From assembly GCA_004194705.1 (NCBI GenBank), contig SADC01001214.1:62001-126000 (forward strand): DNA of 64,000 nt, written 5' to 3'. The notes beneath the pieces were generated by a model. That model had not been told where the DNA came from. It saw only the letters and a list, made by a program, of their open reading frames with translations, and ran no database searches. Below are positions 44,290 to 63,109 of this stretch, in pieces. Positions within the stretch are counted from its first letter, which is position 1. Every line of letters begins with the position of its first letter. The DNA is from Ditylenchus dipsaci. Taxonomy: Eukaryota; Nematoda; Chromadorea; Rhabditida; Anguinidae. A program made the position numbers and the translations under genes.

Positions 44290-44785
44290 CTTAAAGGGGC
44301 ATGCCCGTGCGTTAAGGCGCGAACCAGCAGTTTTTTTCGAATTTTTTCGAATCGTCCCCTTTTTCACTCTTAATGCGTCAAATCGGATATACCGTATTTC
44401 CTCTAATAGCGCGCCGGCGCGCTTATTATTCAAACCCCCAAAATCGGAAAATTTGGAATTCGATTTCGAGATTTTTGGGTGCTCAACTAAAATCTAAAAA
44501 GTGGAATCGGTAGAGCTCGTGGGAGTTAAGAAAACGTATCAAACAGCTTTGGAATAAAAATTCTCTGAGCTGAGATATAGACCATCAAAGTAGGGGGTGC
44601 GCGCTTATTAGAGCATGCGCGCTTATTAGAGGAAATACGGTAGATGACCTTATACTGCTTTTAAAAGCTAGACAGAAAACTTAAAAAATCTAGACGAGAA
44701 AGAATGTAAAAATTTATCGAGAAAGTAAAGAACTGCTGGTTCGCGCCTTTTCTCCCAATCGGGCACGATCATGCCCCTTTAAATT
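44290..44785. mobile_element. Palindromic MITE with a nested TA-flanked MITE
   Basis: AAAGGGGCATGCCC..AAGGCGCGAACCAGCAG at the left and CTGCTGGTTCGCGCC..GGGCATGATC-like inverse at the right. The element at 44392-44640 is inserted in its centre. Confidence 0.65.
44392..44640. mobile_element. TA-flanked MITE (CCGTATTTCCTCTAATAGCGCGC family)
   Basis: CCGTATTTCCTCTAATAGCG to GCGCTTATTAGAGGAAATAC-GG between TA dinucleotides. Close relative at 60440-60668 (shared interior CGAGCTCTACCGATTCC and its inverse). Confidence 0.88.
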
Positions 44786-45539
44786 GTGAATTATTAGCAA
44801 AATCGCGCTTAAATTTTTTTCTTAGCAAATTGACCGCTTAGCAAATTGACCACTTAGCAAATCGCCGCTTAAATTTCGGGGTACAGCCACTCTAATCTCT
44901 AATTCAGACCCCTCTGAAGTGAGGTCGAAAAATAAGCCGCCACAGTGCAGTGTTTGGAAAAGCCAAAGCAAACGCAAAGCCAAAGCCAAAAGTGCCGGCC
45001 AAAGCCAAAGCCAAAGCCAAAGCCAAAAACGAAAAGCCAAATTTGGCAGCCAAAATTTGGCTTTGTGTTTTGGCCTTGGCTTTGGCTTTTTATTTGGCCG
45101 AGCCAAATTTTGGCCGGCCAAAATTTGGCTTTAGTTTTTGGCTTTGGTTTTGGCTTTGGCTTGGCCGGCACTTTTGGCTTTGGCTTTGCGTTGGCTTTGG
45201 GCGCCATTTTGTCTTGACCGTCCGCTTTCGGCCTTGGCCTGGTTTTTCCTTGTCTTTTGTCGAGTGGCTTACTTTAACACCTTTTGCATTACATCTTCTT
45301 ATGTTGTCTCTGCTTGTATTTTTTGTATGTGTTTTTATTTCTAGTTATTTTTCGCTCTCGACTCTTCTTTTAAGCACGTCATTTTTATTTTTGTGTTACA
45401 GGGCCTCAGACTTGCGAATGTATCGAATGTGTTCCGCTAGTGTCGCTAGCTGCTCCGCCGCCTCCTTCGTCGCCAGCTAGCCTCATCATGACGCACAATT
45501 GGGCCGACTTCAGAACTTGTGATCCGTTCCCTCCTGCAA

Positions 45540-46030
45540 AAGCTATTCGTGCTTTGGCCGCTCGCTGACTACGTTCCCTGGTGAGAATCTGGATCAGTAC
45601 GTTGCTCTGTGGTACCAGTCTGGTGAGCCGTGGTTGGTCGAATTTGGAATGACAAAGGAAAGATCGCTGCGTGCTTCTCTTGAAGTGGTCATGAGTATCG
45701 AAACAACATTGGTTCCATCCAGGTTATCTACTTTATTCTTGCTCTTTTTATTATATCTCACTAGGTGTTCTTATGGTCAATGGCAAGGAATGCTTGGCAA
45801 GGTGGACGTCGCGACGAACGCGCTTCTGTCGCCATGGTGGAACTGGAAAGCTCTCGTTGGTCCAGTTGTCCATACTACGAAGGTTCTGTGTCACAAGGCT
45901 CGACCTGGTTGCAACTTGCAAGTTCGACTAGCATGCATCAGAAAACATCTATCTACATCAAAGAAAATTGTTCTGTTCAATTGTTTGCTTCAGTAGAAAT
46001 AAAATCACGTGAAATATTTGGCGTCTCGTG
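45540..46030 (+). pseudogene. DM9-like domain fragment
   Basis: Reading across frames gives QYVALWYQSGEP, VVGRIWNDKGKIAACFS and GHEYR (45600-45690), which resembles a DM9 repeat (Gly-x-(I/V)-W-N-x-x-G-K..., then G-x-E). A 45-bp GT-AG intron (from about 45722) leads to a downstream block to 46031. Frames change more than once. Tentative; it could be unrelated low-similarity sequence. Confidence 0.35.
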
Positions 46031-46439
46031 ACCAGTGTCTTTAGTTGTGATAGGTAGCAGTACCCAGGTGATAATACGCGGTTAGACCATGTTGAAAGGT
46101 GGACGAGGTCGTTTGAGCAGATGGATCAAACCATGTGAGGAGGTGCACTAGCCGTGCTTGGAGGCGGAGCACTGCCTAATTTGAATCGTCTCAGTACCAC
46201 CACCTTGGTATCGCCATTCATGGAGTACCCGCTCTTACTAATTAGGAGAATAATAGAGACTCCACAGATTTTCTAATTTTCACAGTCGAACCGAAGTTTC
46301 CCTGAAGGCATTGTATTTGAGGAAAAAACATCTTAGCAATTAAGTGCAGCAACATTTTTTTTTATTAACGCAAACGCCAAACAACGAGACAATGCGAACA
46401 TAAGAAGTTATACCTGTTTTAATTGATAAGGAGGAATAT

Positions 46440-46775
46440 TCTCTTGACCACTGGCTCTTATAGCACTGACCCTGAGGGCATTCACGATTCAGATGGCCGG
46501 TTTACTGGCAATTGTAGCATCAACGTAGCATCTCCACCACCATAGCTGCCGCCACCATCGCCGCTTCGAGGCTGAGTGCATTCACGAGACACGTTTCCAG
46601 GCTTGCAGCAGTTGTAGCATGACGAGCCACCTGAAAACATTTTGATGAATTCAAAGTACAACATTGAAAAACGAACCGCCGCCATCTTGTCAGCGTCCGC
46701 CGCCGTAAGAGTAACCGGTGCTGGGCATTCGCGAGTGAAATGACCAGTCTCATGACACTCGTAGCACTCCGACAT
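46440..46775 (-). pseudogene. CCHC zinc-knuckle (CNBP-like) gene fragment
   Basis: Starts MSECYECHETGHFTRECP (first CCHC knuckle, 46722-46775), then after a short intron (about 46628-46676) SCYNCCKPGNVSRECTQP (second knuckle) and a Gly-rich linker. A third knuckle (CYNCQ.., TGHLNRECPQG) is recognisable at about 46470-46520 but contains an in-frame TAA and needs a frame change. CNBP-type proteins bind single-stranded nucleic acid. Here it sits inside a foldback with GCCAAA arms, so it is probably a captured and decaying copy. Confidence 0.6.
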
Positions 46776-47308
46776 TGTTCTTTTTCAAAGTTTGATGCGC
46801 AGACGAAAACTTTAACAACTGGAAAATAGACGAGATAAAAATGTGCCACATTCACTACAAAGAGAATAAATGACAAAGGCCAAAATTTGATGGCTAAAGT
46901 TAGAAAAAGGAAGGAACAAGCTAAAAGTACTGGCAAAGCCAAAAGTGCCGGCCAAAGCCAAAAGTGCCGGCCAAAGCCAAAAGTGCCGGCCAAAATTTGG
47001 CTTCGACCAAATTCGAAGCCAAGCCAAGGCCAAAAACAGAAAGCCAAATTTGGCCGGCCAAATTTGGCTTCGGCCAATTCAAAGCCAAAGCCAAGGCCAA
47101 AAACACAAAGCCACATTTTGGCCGGCCAAAATTTGGCTTCCTATTTTGGCTTTGGTTTTGGCTTGGCTTTGGCTTTGGCCTGGCTTTTCAAACACTGCAC
47201 AGTGACTATAGATAATTACGTTATAAACTCTGTTTTCAGTAAGATTTGCTTATTTCGTTTCCTTCAAGAGAACAGAGAAAAAGTACACAGATTTAGGACT
47301 TACTTGAA

Positions 47309-54950
<7,642 letters not shown>

Positions 54951-55249
54951 TCTCATTAATTTCACCCTCATTGTCATACTTATCGCGACATTGTATACTT
55001 CTTGTCTTTTTGTTGAAAATTGTCATTAATTCTGTTTGTTGGTAAATCATTCTCTCGGGCTTCACACTCGCATTTTGCTTGTATTTGATCTCATTTGTTT
55101 TTTGTTGTTTGTTCTGGTTTCAGTTTTGCATCCATAAATTTTTGTAACAAAATATAGGAGTGTTTGCTTAAAAAACCTGGAAAACGAGCTGTAGTTTATT
55201 AAAACAAAGTTTTTAATGATTGATCCGCAGAAATTTCGATTTTTTTCAG
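54951..55249. promoter_or_regulatory. Intergenic region between SMC3 and NDUFAF7
   Basis: Only about 300 bp separate the SMC3 stop from the next start codon on the same strand, so it must contain the SMC3 3' end and the NDUFAF7 promoter. No polyadenylation signal can be assigned with certainty (AT-rich, AATAAA not seen; AATATA at 55152). Confidence 0.35.
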
Positions 55250-58200
55250 ATGTTGTCCTTAAGAAGATGCTTGGGAAGTCGTGGGAGATTTACAAGTCTT
55301 GGTAAACTTTTCAGTGATTGTTGTGTTAACTTTTGTTCCTGTTCAGTGAAAGCCCTTTCAAGTGATTTCGGTCCCATCGAATGTACGGGCATTTGTCGAA
55401 AAACCTACTTCAGCGTTTTATTCGTGATAGGATCCTATCAGGTTAGATTTCGCGAAAAATACCGCGTATGCTTGAATTATCGGCCTCCCCTAAAATCACA
55501 ATTACCTCAGAAATATATCACAAGCCATCATATAATATATAAGTCTAATGTAAATTAAAATTTTGGTTTTTTGAGTAAAAGTTTTCGTAGGATTACAATG
55601 AATTGATTACAAATATTACATGAATGATTACAATGAAGCATTTTAGATGGCGTTTCAGTTTCCAGGCGATTTTCTGAGAAATTATTGTAATTCTGATATC
55701 TACAATCACAATCCAACCTTTGTTTTCACAGCACTATTGCTAAAAATGACATTTAAAAAACTTATTAGTTATGTTCTATCACATTTAGGAAGGCTGTTTT
55801 AAAAAAAGTATAGCTATTGTGTTGAAAAAAGCTCGCTATATCAATTAAATTTTTGTTTATTGCAGGTGGTCCTATATCAGTACATGAGTGAGCTTTATTT
55901 CAATTTAATTCAATCGATGTCTCTAATTCAATTTATTTACTGAACCAATTAGCATGATCCAGGGTATTTCAAGAAATTCGCCGATTTTGAAACGGCTATA
56001 ACTTTTTTCCTTGGGCGAATTTCATAATTCTGTTTTTATCAATCGCTTTTTCTCGGCGACAATATTTTATGGTATATGACGTGAAAATCAAGATTATTGC
56101 ATTCCCTTGTGTTACGGGCAACAGACTGTATATGGTCTCTGGGGGGACGGGCCAGTTCGAAACGGTCTGTTCGAAATGGTTTTCGAACGGTCAATTCGAA
56201 ACGGTCAGTTCGAAACGGTTTTTCGAGAAACAGTATCCTAGTCCCGCCACAAACATATTTCCAGTAATTGCATACCTTTCATGCTGTTTTCTTTCTCTTG
56301 TACTCGTGCTCTCATATCTGCTCGTTTTCTGCTTATCTGCTCATTGTAGTTCTCACACCTCGACTCTACTGGGTGAAACCACTAAAACGGTGGTTGAACT
56401 CTACCAAAATTAACTCTTTCGAAAAACCGTTTCGAACTGACCGTTTCGAATTGACCGTTCTGAAAACTGTTTCAAACTGACCGTTTCGAACTGACACCGT
56501 TTCGAACTGGCCGTACACCGGTCTCTGGATGGGCATGACGCAAATCCCAGGGGAGACCTAGCACAAATCGTATTTTTGGTTGTATATATCAAAAATTATT
56601 GTCTGCTAGAAAATCGACTGGCAAAAACAGAATTTAGAAAATCGCTTAACACGTCAAGGCCTGTAAGACCAGCACATTCTGGTGAATTTTTTGGAGAATC
56701 TTTCTATCGTGGTGGATTTTTAGAAGGGCAACTTTTCCGCAGAAACTGTCATTTTTTAGAAACAACTAAAATGATTGGAAGGGGTTTTGTGAAAAGGTCT
56801 TTGATAAAATAACCATTCACATGTCTACACACATAACACATAATATCTTTTTTTGTAGGAGAGGTAAAGAGCTTTCTAACACATATTTAAGTTTTTATTT
56901 GGCGCTACTGGCTTATACCCCCCCCAAAAACAGCTACTTTCTTATACCCCCCCAATCCTCGGACCTACTGGCTTATACCCCCCCCAAAAATCAAGATTTT
57001 TAGGAGTGGTCAAAACATATTTTTAAGCAATAATTTCGCCATAAAAGGTCCAGAAAAGCAATTAAAATAGGGTTCAAGGGCTGTATTGGGAGGGGAAGGG
57101 ACAAAACAGGGGCCACTTCTATAGTGCCTATAAGTACCAAAGAGTATTAATTCTCTTAGCGTTGAAGTCACTTTCAAACCCAGCCACTTGTGGTGCATGT
57201 AAAAGTATAAGGACTCGAAATGATCGGACCGATCAGCCGGGTGGATCCGATGGTTGTCGTGTAAATTTTGGACGGCTGAGCCTCTGGCTCGTAGCCCGGG
57301 CCTGAAGTGGGGGTAACCCTTTTCGGTCGTAAAATCAAAGATGTTGAACATAGTTTTGAATACTGGGGCCTACCGCATAAATAACTCTGGTATGCATGTT
57401 TTTTCATGCATCCAGAGTCGCTTTCGAGTGATTTGTGTCTAAGGTATGTGGGTGTGCGCATCTCAACTCCAAGCCCCAAGCCCCCTGCGCCCCCGAAGGG
57501 GGCGCAGGGGCTTGAGAGTTAGAGATGCGCGCACGCACTTACCTTAGACATGATTCCGAGAAGTACACTTGATCATAAAATGCATATAGAGTCTATTTTG
57601 CCACGGCCCGAGTTGAAAAACATGGTAAAGCAGCTAAAAAAAAGTGGCCCCTGTATTATTCCCTTCCCTCCCAATACAGCCCATAATCCCTTTTAAACTG
57701 CTTTTCTGGTCCATTTATGGCAAAATTATTGCATAAAAATGGTTTTTAGACACTCCCAAAAAAGTCGGTTTTTGGGGGGGTATATGACAGTAGGTCCGAT
57801 TTTTGGGGGGGGTATAAGAAAGTAGCTTTTTTGGGGGGGTATAAGCCAGTAGCGTCTTTTATTTTTGTTAAGTATATCGCTAAATAAATCAGGGTTGGGT
57901 AATTCTCCGGAGAAATAATTTTCGGGTAATTACCGGAAAGCGGAGAAATACTATTTGCTGATACCTTAACCATCTAGATGGTACCCCATCCACCTAAATG
58001 GTATCCAAACACCAGTATGCTACCCAAATTACCTGGATAGTGCCTAAACTATCTGGATGTCATCCGAAACACCTGGATGGTACTCGAATCTTCTGGATAG
58101 TACCCAAACCATTTGGATATCACCCAAAACACCTGTATGTTACCCAAACCACCTGGATGGTACCCAAATCACATGGATGCTACCCAACCCCTGGATAGTA

Positions 58201-61200
58201 CCGAACCATCTGGATATCACTCAAAACACCTGGATGATACCTGAACCACCTGCATGATACCTACACCAAAAAATTCTGGCTGAGTAGGGTAGGTGGATTG
58301 GTTAATAGTTAATCCTAATAAAAAGTGAATGGTTAGTGGCGATTGTGATATTTGTCGACCATAATTGCCAAAAAAATTTCTATAAAGAGAGCAATTATCC
58401 TTGTAAAATAAAAAGATTCGAAAAATATCAGCATAAAAATAAAGAAGATCTTGCAGAAAAATAAAATAATGAAAAAATGTATCAGCTGGGAGTCGAACCT
58501 TTGACATTAAAAAGGAGATTAGTAGTGTAAAGGGAAAGCATGGCTCAAGCGGGAAGTGATTCTTGCATAATCAGAAAGTAAACATTGCCTCCCGGCTCCG
58601 ACTTTGACGCAATTCTAAAGCAAAAACAGAAAATTAGAACGCTTCATACTTTTATAAGAACCAACCTCCAAGTGTTTCTCCATTCTTTTCGCATCTGACT
58701 TGTAGCCAGCATTGCAAAACTTGCACAAACCGACCACTGTTAGATTCCCATTTGGATTTCTTTCTTCAAATCGATTTTAGTAATTCCAACACCAGGAAAA
58801 GGGCTTGAATTTGGACATCTAAATTTTCCATCTATAATACGAATAGAGCAACAGAAAAAAACAGTTTTCAGAAAAAAGTATCGAAGGTCAATTGCAATAA
58901 ATACTAAAAAATAGTATTTCTCCGATTTTTCTTTACGTAGAAATACCTAGTATTTGTCCGGGTAATTACCCGGTAATTACTCGGTGAATTACCCGGGTAA
59001 TTACCCATCACTCAACCCTAAAATAAATGAATTTCAAAATTAGGTTTCAATGTTTCATTCACAAAATTTTCGTGAAAAATGGGTGTAACTTTTTTTACAA
59101 TGGCGAAGCACTATGTATGATCGACAAAAAAAGAAAGAATGGATAGTGGCACTAATTAGAGACAGAAATCGGGGTTTCGGGGTTTTGCTTAAAACAATTT
59201 TTGACCTAATTTTGAGTAAAAGTGGTGGATGAAAAGTTTGTGCCTATATGATACTTTTATTCCTCTATTGATTGGTTCTTTCACTTTTTGTTTTTTCCTT
59301 AAAAAATTTTGACATGCCACCCTGAACCCGAAATTAAGGGGGGGGGGTGTATTTCCTTTCCGTATCTGGTCCCCATGGAATTCGTTTTAATTCAAATTAA
59401 ACCACATTTATAGGTCGCGGGTTCGAGTCTCTCTCTGGGTGTGAACTTTCTTTTTTTCACATTTTATTTACTAGTTTGATATCATAATGATTCTAATAGT
59501 CTTGCGAACGCAGAAGATTATCAGGAAGGATTCCACATATTTATATCCAAGCTAGGGGGGATAAAGATGCTTCATAGGCAGGGGCCTTATTCAATCATAC
59601 CTTTTCTTTAGTGAATAAAACTTTGCAAGCGACCCAATTATCGAAGTAATGTTCGGTATAGAATTTTTTGTCAAGTACCTAGTGCATTCATGAGTATAGA
59701 AAATTGCTAATCACTGTAAGAAAAATAATGAAACAGCCAGAGGAATATAAATCGAGCCATATGGCTTATGGCTAACTTTCTTCTACTTCAAAATAAAAAT
59801 TCAATATGTTTTTGACCAAAAAAGCAATCGTGGAAATGTTCACGATCGATTGATTAGTATTTATTAGTCTGACACTCAGTGTGAGTTAAGCTCAATCACT
59901 GAGAAAATGTGAAAAAAAGAAAGTTCACACCGAGAGAGACTCGAACCTGCAACCTATAAATGTGGTTTAATATGAATTAAAACGATTTCCATGCGGTACC
60001 AGATACGGAAAGGAAATACACCCCCCCCCTTTTAACAAATCGGGGCCCGAAATCCTCAATTTCGGGGTTCAGGGTTGCAGGTCAAAAATTTTCAAGGAAA
60101 AAATAAAAAGTGAAAGAACTAATCTATAGAGGAACAAAAAGTGGCATAAAACTTTCATCCATCACTTTTACTCAAAAGTTAGGTCAGAAAATGTGTTTAA
60201 AGAAAACCCCGAAGCCCGATTTCTGCCTCTAGCGGTAATTGAAGAGAAAATTAAAAGAGAAAAGTTATTGCCGTTTCAAAGCCAGCGAATTTCTTGAAAC
60301 ACCCTGTACTTTAAGTTACATGCAGATGTGTATTAGCAGCGAAGCTGGATATTACAGTCATCAAATGAAAGAGGTTAGTTGTTATTGTATTATTTCTTTC
60401 AATGGAAAAGTATTATCAGGAACAATAAAGAAAAGTATACCATATTTCCTCTAATAAGCGCGTTGCCCTACTTGAGGACCTACGTCTCAGCCCAGAGAAA
60501 ATATTTTGCAAAGCGTTTATTGCATTTTCTTAACTCCCACGAGCTCTACCGATTCCGCTTTTTAGATTTTGGTTGAGCACCCGAAATTTTCAAAATTGAC
60601 CAATTTTTTTTTGATTTTTGGGGGATTGAAAAATAAGCGCGCATGCGCGCTTATCAGAGGAAATACGGTAATACTGGGTGGTCCATGAAATGTGCACACT
60701 TAAAGGGGCATGGCCCACGCTAATAAGAGGTGGTGCCCGGGAATTCAAATTTTTTTCCTAACCATTGAACTTCTGTACGGATTTTTCAACTTGGTTTCTG
60801 ACAAAACCATATCTAAAATTAAATTCTAGGCCTTGTTTTGTTAGAAACCAAGTTGAAAAATCTGAATAGGAGACCAATGATTCGAAAAAAATTTGAATTC
60901 CGGGTACCACCTCTTATTAGCGTGGGCATGCCCTTTAAAAAAAGGGCATAACTTTTTTGTAGTGCGTTTTTTGAAAATCTGTGAACGCCATTCGACTCGA
61001 AATTTGATAAGAATTTCTTTGGTATATAATGTCAAAAACATGATTTTTGCTTGGTCGCCCTATGGTTTGGGCCTAGCCTATCTAGAGGCCATCCGGAGAC
61101 CAGGACTCAAACCACAGAGGGGACCAAGCAAAAATCGTGTTTTGACATTATATTCCAAAGAAATTCTTATCAAATTTTGATTCCGCACCACAAAAACACA

Positions 61201-62944
61201 AAAAAAAACACCACAACGCACCACAAAAAAGTTATGGCCGTTTACAAGTGTGCACATTTCTTGGACCACCCGGTATATTAAAGAATTCTGCGGGTTTGTT
61301 TTGGCCATACCTTTTTCCCTACCCGTTTTTTCAATCCCGTTTTTACCTATTTGACAAGTTTTTCATATATAATGTAAAACATAATTTTTGCTAAGTCCAC
61401 TGGGTGCTTAGGCCGTGTCCTAACCGAATGTTTGAATAGTAATTCAAAGACACACGGGATGAGCCAAAAACGTGTTTTGTCGTTCTATGCCGAAAAATTA
61501 TCTTTTTGCACGTGTTAAGAGATTGTACGAAGCCACACTTCATGAAATCGCCAAAAATCGCTAAAAAATCCTCCGAAATTCTCGCAAGGCTCCGTATTAT
61601 GAATAAGGGCTATTTTCGTTTGATTAAAGGACATACTTAGAGCTACATTTTTCTAGTTTGGCGAAGACTTCATCACTGCTCCAGGTGCAAGTTGATAAAA
61701 TACATTTTGATCGGGATATTCACGATAGATGTTTTAGAATTGTGTCCGGTTTTCGGTGAAATGTAAGTTTATATTGTGTGGTTAATTTTGTATTAAAACA
61801 ACATATCTTTATTTAGGCTTGCTCTCTGGCTTTACAATGAATTGCTTAACACGGGATATACTGGGCCTATAAGGCTAGTAGAATTAGGTGATTCGATATT
61901 TATTATAAAAATTTCAAAATGTTGATTTGAGGGCCTGGAACAGGTAGCCGTTATTCTCCTGCGCTGTGAGGCATCATTTTATTTTACGAAAATTTCTTTT
62001 AGGATTGCTGATCAAAGATGTGCTAGGAGTATTCAGCAAACTGAAGGTAAAGCACCATATTTATGTTCGATTTTCGCCTAGTAACTATCCTGATATATAT
62101 CACTGGTTTATTTGTGTTTAGGTCGAGCAAGTCAGCGTTCACCTGGTTGATGTTTCTGACACCGTTGGTTCTTATCATAAGCTAAAAACTTTTGGCTAGG
62201 ATACGTTTGGCAAAAATGAAACTTGCGAAAACAAAATTTGCCAAAAGGAAATTCGGCAAAACGAAAGTTGGCAACAAATTTCCTTGGGCCCCTGTTGTCC
62301 GAATTTTTAGACATTTTCATTCAATTTTAGACATTTTTGTACAACAGGGGTACCAAGGCCATTTTTGCCAACTTTTGTTTTGCCTTTTTCGATTTTGCCA
62401 AGTTTCGTTTTGACAAATTCTGCGTTTGCCACTTTTAGATTTTGCCAAATGTATTCTAGCGAAACTAGCCAATTTAGCTGAAATTGAAACAAAAAGAAAA
62501 TATTGAGTGCTCCATGGATGATTCCGGTCGAACCTTGTCCAAGACTGGTTATCCTGTTCAGTGGCATAGAAGTATAAATGAAATACCATCTGATGTGGGT
62601 TAAGATTTGCTTCAGTTAGATTTGATCTCAGAAAAGATTTAGGCTTTCACCATGTTTATAGCTAACGAATTCTTTGATGTAAGCATGCAATTTGCGGGCT
62701 TAATAATGTTTTACGCTTTTGCAGGCTTTGCCTATCCATCAATTTCGTCGCAACTCAGAGAATCAATGGAGAGAAGTTTATGTGAATCTAGACAAAGACG
62801 CTCGTAGATTCTGCTTTATGCTTTCCAAAAATGAAAACATTCATTCAAAGTTTGTTAGCCCTGAATTACCGATTCGACCTGCTTTCATACAATTTTAGGA
62901 CTCTTCTGCCAGATCATATTCGTAGTGATATTGAAAGAGAAGCG
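55250..62944 (+). CDS. NDUFAF7: NDUFAF7 / MidA-type arginine methyltransferase, interrupted by repeats (3' end off window)
   Basis: Mitochondrial SAM-dependent methyltransferase that methylates NDUFS2 during complex I assembly. Exons: 55250-55301 (start MLSLRRCLGSRG, basic and likely a mitochondrial presequence), about 55347-55440, 55866-55887 (GPISVHE), possibly about 61590-61632 (MNKGYF), 61657-61684 (GEDFITAP), 61738-61762 (ELCPVFGEM), 61817-61887 (LWLYNELLNTG, RLVELG), 61932-61943 (12-nt exon, the GPGTG SAM loop), 62003-62046 (LLIKDVLGVFSKLK), 62122-62167 (VSVHLVDVSDTV), 62478-62598 (SKTGYPVQWHRSINEIP), 62643-62678 (IANEFFD), 62725-62849 (ALPIHQFRR, WREVYVNLD), 62899-62944 (LLPDHIRSDIEREA). 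The C-terminal third is absent, replaced by satellite to the window end. Some joins need one-base adjustments. The 5.7 kb between 55888 and 61590 is mostly transposon. Confidence 0.88.
55888..56147. other. NDUFAF7 intron, no feature recognised
   Basis: AT-rich. GCGAATTTCATAATTCTG at 56023 and neighbours have no match that I can name. Confidence 0.4.
56148..56517. mobile_element. Foldback with TTCGAAACGGTCA ends
   Basis: Left arm: five copies of CAGTTCGAAACGGTC; right arm: six copies of the complement GACCGTTTCGAACTG. Interior about 160 bp of pyrimidine-rich unique sequence. Predicted ORFs here are artefacts of the arms. It lies in the NDUFAF7 intron. Confidence 0.85.
56905..57860. repeat. 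Repeat R1 copy framed by inverted CTTATACCCCCCC arrays
   Basis: Left: three units of CTACTGGCTTATACCCCCCC (56914-57000). Right: three inverted units (57765-57850). Between them is a reversed copy of R1 (57100-57670) with its GC hairpin at 57470-57505 (CCCCCTGCGCCCCC..GGGGGCGCAGGGG), CTAAGGTATGTGG and ATGCATCCAGAG. The flank TACAGCCC..AATCCC occurs near all R1 copies, suggesting the arrays are the true ends of the R1 element. Confidence 0.7.
57974..58262. repeat. ACCTGGATGGTACCCAAA minisatellite
   Basis: About twelve degenerate units of 23-25 bp, consensus near ACCACCTGGATGGTACCCAA, alternating with ATCACCCAAA variants. Two overlapping plus ORFs are repeat artefacts. Confidence 0.9.
58263..59149. 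repeat. Palindromic element with GGTAATTACCCG words
   Basis: GGGTTGGGTAATTCTCCGGA (57891) at the left and TCTCCGATTT..GGTAATTACCCGG..ACCCATCACTCAACCC (58916-59018) at the right indicate an element of about 1.1 kb whose ends carry GGGTAATTACC words; the minisatellite at 57974 lies inside it. A string GGGAGTCGAACCTTTG at 58489 is tRNA B-box-like. On the minus strand, exon-like text at 58530-58850 is not assignable. Confidence 0.55.
59150..60240. mobile_element. 1.1-kb palindrome with tRNA-like B boxes in both arms
   Basis: Arms of about 530 bp: GAAATCGGGGTTTCGGGG (59168) pairs with CCCCGAAGCCCGATTTC (60208), TTTTACTCAAAAGTTAGG and inverse, GGGGGGGTGTATTTCCTTTC (59341) with its inverse (60014). 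Each arm has GGTCGCGGGTTCGAGTCTC (59413) or its inverse (59938), matching a tRNA T-arm plus CTGGGTGTGAAC. No cloverleaf. Probably a SINE-derived inverted element. Confidence 0.75.
60440..60668. mobile_element. TA-flanked MITE (CCATATTTCCTCTAATAAGCGCG)
   Basis: CCATATTTCCTCTAATAAGC to GCTTATCAGAGGAAATACGG between TA dinucleotides. Same family as 44392-44640 (CACGAGCTCTACCGATTCC shared). Directly abuts the next MITE. Confidence 0.88.
60674..61273. mobile_element. Mariner-like MITE with nested palindromic MITE
   Basis: CTGGGTGGTCCATGAAATGT to ACATTTCTTGGACCACCCGG, TA on both sides. The element AAAGGGGCATGGCCCACGC..GCGTGGGCATGCCCTTT (60700-60943) with the GTTTCTGACAAAACC palindrome core is inserted in it. 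Further inside, GACCAAGCAAAAATC and GATTTTTGCTTGGTC form the inner palindrome. Confidence 0.85.
61274..61589. other. Spacer in NDUFAF7 intron
   Basis: No repeat ends identified with certainty; TATATAATGTAAAACATAAT at 61367 resembles the interior of the preceding MITE. Confidence 0.4.
62196..62459. mobile_element. Small foldback with TTTGGCAAAA words in an NDUFAF7 intron
   Basis: CTAGGATACGTTTGGCAAAA at the left and TTTTGCCAAATGTATTCTAG at the right; each arm holds five to six TTGGCAAA/TTTGCCAA words. Centre CCCCTGTTGT..ACAACAGGGG. The ORFs across it are artefacts. Confidence 0.85.
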
Positions 62945-63109
62945 GTGGGTGTTTTGCAATAAGAATTTAAGGTATTTTTGAGGTCCGGTAAGAAAATAGA
63001 AAAACTTGACTGCGGCAGATTTCCTATCGGTTTCTTGGCCTGGTGACCGTTGAGGTGCGTAATTTCATTTGCAGACTGTCTAATCATAAATTCGACATTT
63101 GAGATCGCC

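Larger units (their letters stand above)
44948..47197. mobile_element. hAT-like foldback with GCCAAA-word arms and captured coding fragments
   Basis: Ends CAGTGTTTGGAAAAGCC and GGCTTTTCAAACACTG; CACAGTG flanks both sides (44941-44947 and 47198-47204; the eighth base differs). Each arm has about 250 bp of GCCAAAGCCAAAGCC and TTTGGCTTTGGC words, with GGCCGGCCAAAATTTGGC palindromes. The middle (45220-46780) carries fragments of a DM9-like protein (plus) and of a CCHC zinc-knuckle protein (minus). Confidence 0.82.

Noticed and set aside
44950..45480. 176-residue ORF rich in Lys/Ala then Trp/Leu
   Set aside because: It is the translation of GCCAAA words followed by their inverted counterpart.
57974..58262. 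CRISPR array
   Set aside because: Units are contiguous degenerate tandem repeats without unique spacers, and the genome is eukaryotic.
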